Notes under the pieces: generated by a model
What the model was told of the DNA's origin: nothing
Database searches by the model: none
The model's input: the letters and a program-made list of their open reading frames with translations, nothing else
Source of the DNA: Pseudomonadota bacterium
GTDB taxonomy: Bacteria; Pseudomonadota; Alphaproteobacteria; Caulobacterales; Caulobacteraceae
DNA: 6,887 nucleotides
NCBI GenBank assembly: GCA_023416055.1
Contig: JAEZIH010000284.1
Location: 1 to 6,887, forward strand
Reading direction: 5' to 3'
Shown: one piece after another, positions 6,659 through 6,887 of the stretch
How the letters are laid out: each line of letters starts with the position of its first letter
Numbering within the stretch: the first letter of the stretch is position 1
Made by a program: the position numbers and the translations under genes

Positions 6659-6743
6659 GGGCAGCAGGCGGCGGGCAGCAGGACCTGCAGTCGGGCCGTG
6701 CCCTGGCCGCTTTCGACATCCCGCTGCCTGCTGCCTGTTGCCT
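6659..6743. repeat. Long imperfect inverted repeat before prfB
   Basis: Arm 6660-6679 (GGCAGCAGGCGGCGGGCAGC) faces arm 6723-6742 (GCTGCCTGCTGCCTGTTGCC). Of 20 positions, 17 pair as Watson-Crick and the other three are G-U in plus-strand RNA; 6659/6743 adds another G-U. After one A/C mismatch (6680/6722), 6681-6683 pair with 6719-6721, leaving a loop of about 35 nt. It begins directly after the PBP1A stop codon and ends about 55 nt before prfB. No T-run follows, so a classical intrinsic terminator is not supported. It may stabilise the 3' end of the PBP1A mRNA, serve as an attenuator, or be a dispersed palindromic repeat. Confidence 0.6.
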
Positions 6744-6757
6744 GCCGCCTGCCTCTT
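6723..6757. repeat. Heptamer tandem repeat (GCTGCCT)n
   Basis: Four consecutive 7-nt units GCTGCCT, GCTGCCT, GTTGCCT and GCCGCCT (6723-6750) are followed by a degenerate fifth, GCCTCTT. The left arm of the inverted repeat has the complementary heptamer phase (GGCAGCA, GGCGGCG, GGCAGCA from 6660). The two arms are thus opposite-strand copies of one short tandem repeat. Confidence 0.6.
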
Positions 6758-6798
6758 CCCCTATGTCCGCGCCTCACCTTCATATCGCGGAGATTGCG

Positions 6799-6887
6799 AT
6801 GAGACCGGATGTCGAGGCCATGAAGGCCGACATCGAGCAGAGCGTCGCTCTGCTCAGGAGGCGTCTTTGACTGGGATGTCGCCGTAC
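6799..6887 (+). CDS. prfB: Peptide chain release factor 2 (RF2), N-terminal fragment with programmed +1 frameshift
   Basis: RF2 recognises UGA and UAA stop codons and triggers release of the finished protein from the ribosome. Zero-frame codons 6799-6867 encode MRPDVEAMKADIEQSVALLRRRL in two blocks (M1-Q14, S15-L23) and then meet TGA at 6868-6870. Slipping +1 on CTT skips T6868 and continues DWDVAV from 6869 to the window edge, restoring the alphaproteobacterial RF2 pattern LLRRxLDWD. The coding sequence is therefore 6799-6867 joined to 6869 onward; only about 29 residues are visible. ATG 6799 is preferred: GCGGAG (6787-6792) lies 6 nt upstream and the family starts MRxE/D. An in-frame ATG at 6763 has no ribosome-binding site. 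The prfB gene follows PBP1A by 140 nt. A simple 23-codon peptide or a pseudogene is unlikely because the recoding site is complete. Confidence 0.93.
6856..6871 (+). promoter_or_regulatory. RF2 autoregulatory +1 frameshift site
   Basis: AGGAGG (6856-6861), CGT (6862-6864), CTT (6865-6867), TGA C (6868-6871). This has the same layout as E. coli prfB: an internal Shine-Dalgarno-like hexamer, 3 nt, the slippery CUU, and a UGA followed by C, a poor termination context. When RF2 is scarce, ribosomes pause at UGA, pair with AGGAGG and slip +1 to make full-length RF2. When RF2 is plentiful they terminate after codon 23. Confidence 0.95.

Noticed and set aside
6763..6798. Earlier in-frame ATG (6763) as the prfB start
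   Set aside because: The pyrimidine-rich sequence in front offers no ribosome-binding site, while ATG 6799 has GCGGAG at 6-nt spacing and matches the family N-terminus.
6799..6870. prfB as a pseudogene with an early stop
   Set aside because: The stop is part of the conserved RF2 +1 frameshift site and the downstream frame continues as RF2.

Overview
The window is GC-rich chromosomal DNA of an alphaproteobacterium, most likely in or near the Caulobacterales (Caulobacter/Brevundimonas-like). The basis is the RNase E N-terminus (MSKTMLIDAAHAEETR style, with an acidic insertion in the S1 domain), the alphaproteobacterial style of the amidase, PBP1A and RF2 proteins, and strong G/C third-position use. 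The gene order rne <-> amiC - (exoX) - PBP1A - prfB resembles what I remember of Caulobacter; that recollection is unverified. I see no mobile elements, tRNA or rRNA genes, or CRISPR arrays.

Layout. Positions 1-1765 (minus strand) hold the first 588 codons of rne, encoding RNase E. The gene runs off the left edge inside a very acidic disordered stretch. No minus-strand ORF is obvious from stop-to-stop logic there because the gene has no stop in the window, and the long plus-strand ORF opposite it is a shadow. Positions 1766-2205 are a divergent control region of about 440 bp between rne and amiC, with a perfect 16-bp palindrome, a 7-bp tandem duplication and weak promoter candidates in both directions.

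Four genes then read rightward. They are a periplasmic N-acetylmuramoyl-L-alanine amidase with an AMIN domain (amiC, 2206-3408), an ExoX-like DEDDh exonuclease (3463-4179), a complete bifunctional class A penicillin-binding protein 1A (4235-6658), and the first codons of prfB for release factor 2 (6799 to the right edge). The prfB fragment is cut short by the window but already contains the complete programmed +1 frameshift site: an internal AGGAGG, 3 nt, then CTT TGA C.

The intergenic stretch before prfB holds a long imperfect inverted repeat made of 7-nt tandem units. Its RNA could fold into a stem of about 21 pairs including G-U wobbles. A double hairpin followed by TTTT overlaps the amiC stop codon and may end or attenuate that transcript before exoX.

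Functionally the window joins RNA turnover (RNase E), peptidoglycan splitting and synthesis (amidase, PBP1A), DNA 3' end trimming (ExoX) and translation termination (RF2). These are ordinary core genes and I found no undescribed multi-gene system. The points most worth a second look are regulatory (the RF2 recoding site, the heptamer hairpin, the rne leader palindrome) and one active-site substitution in the exonuclease.
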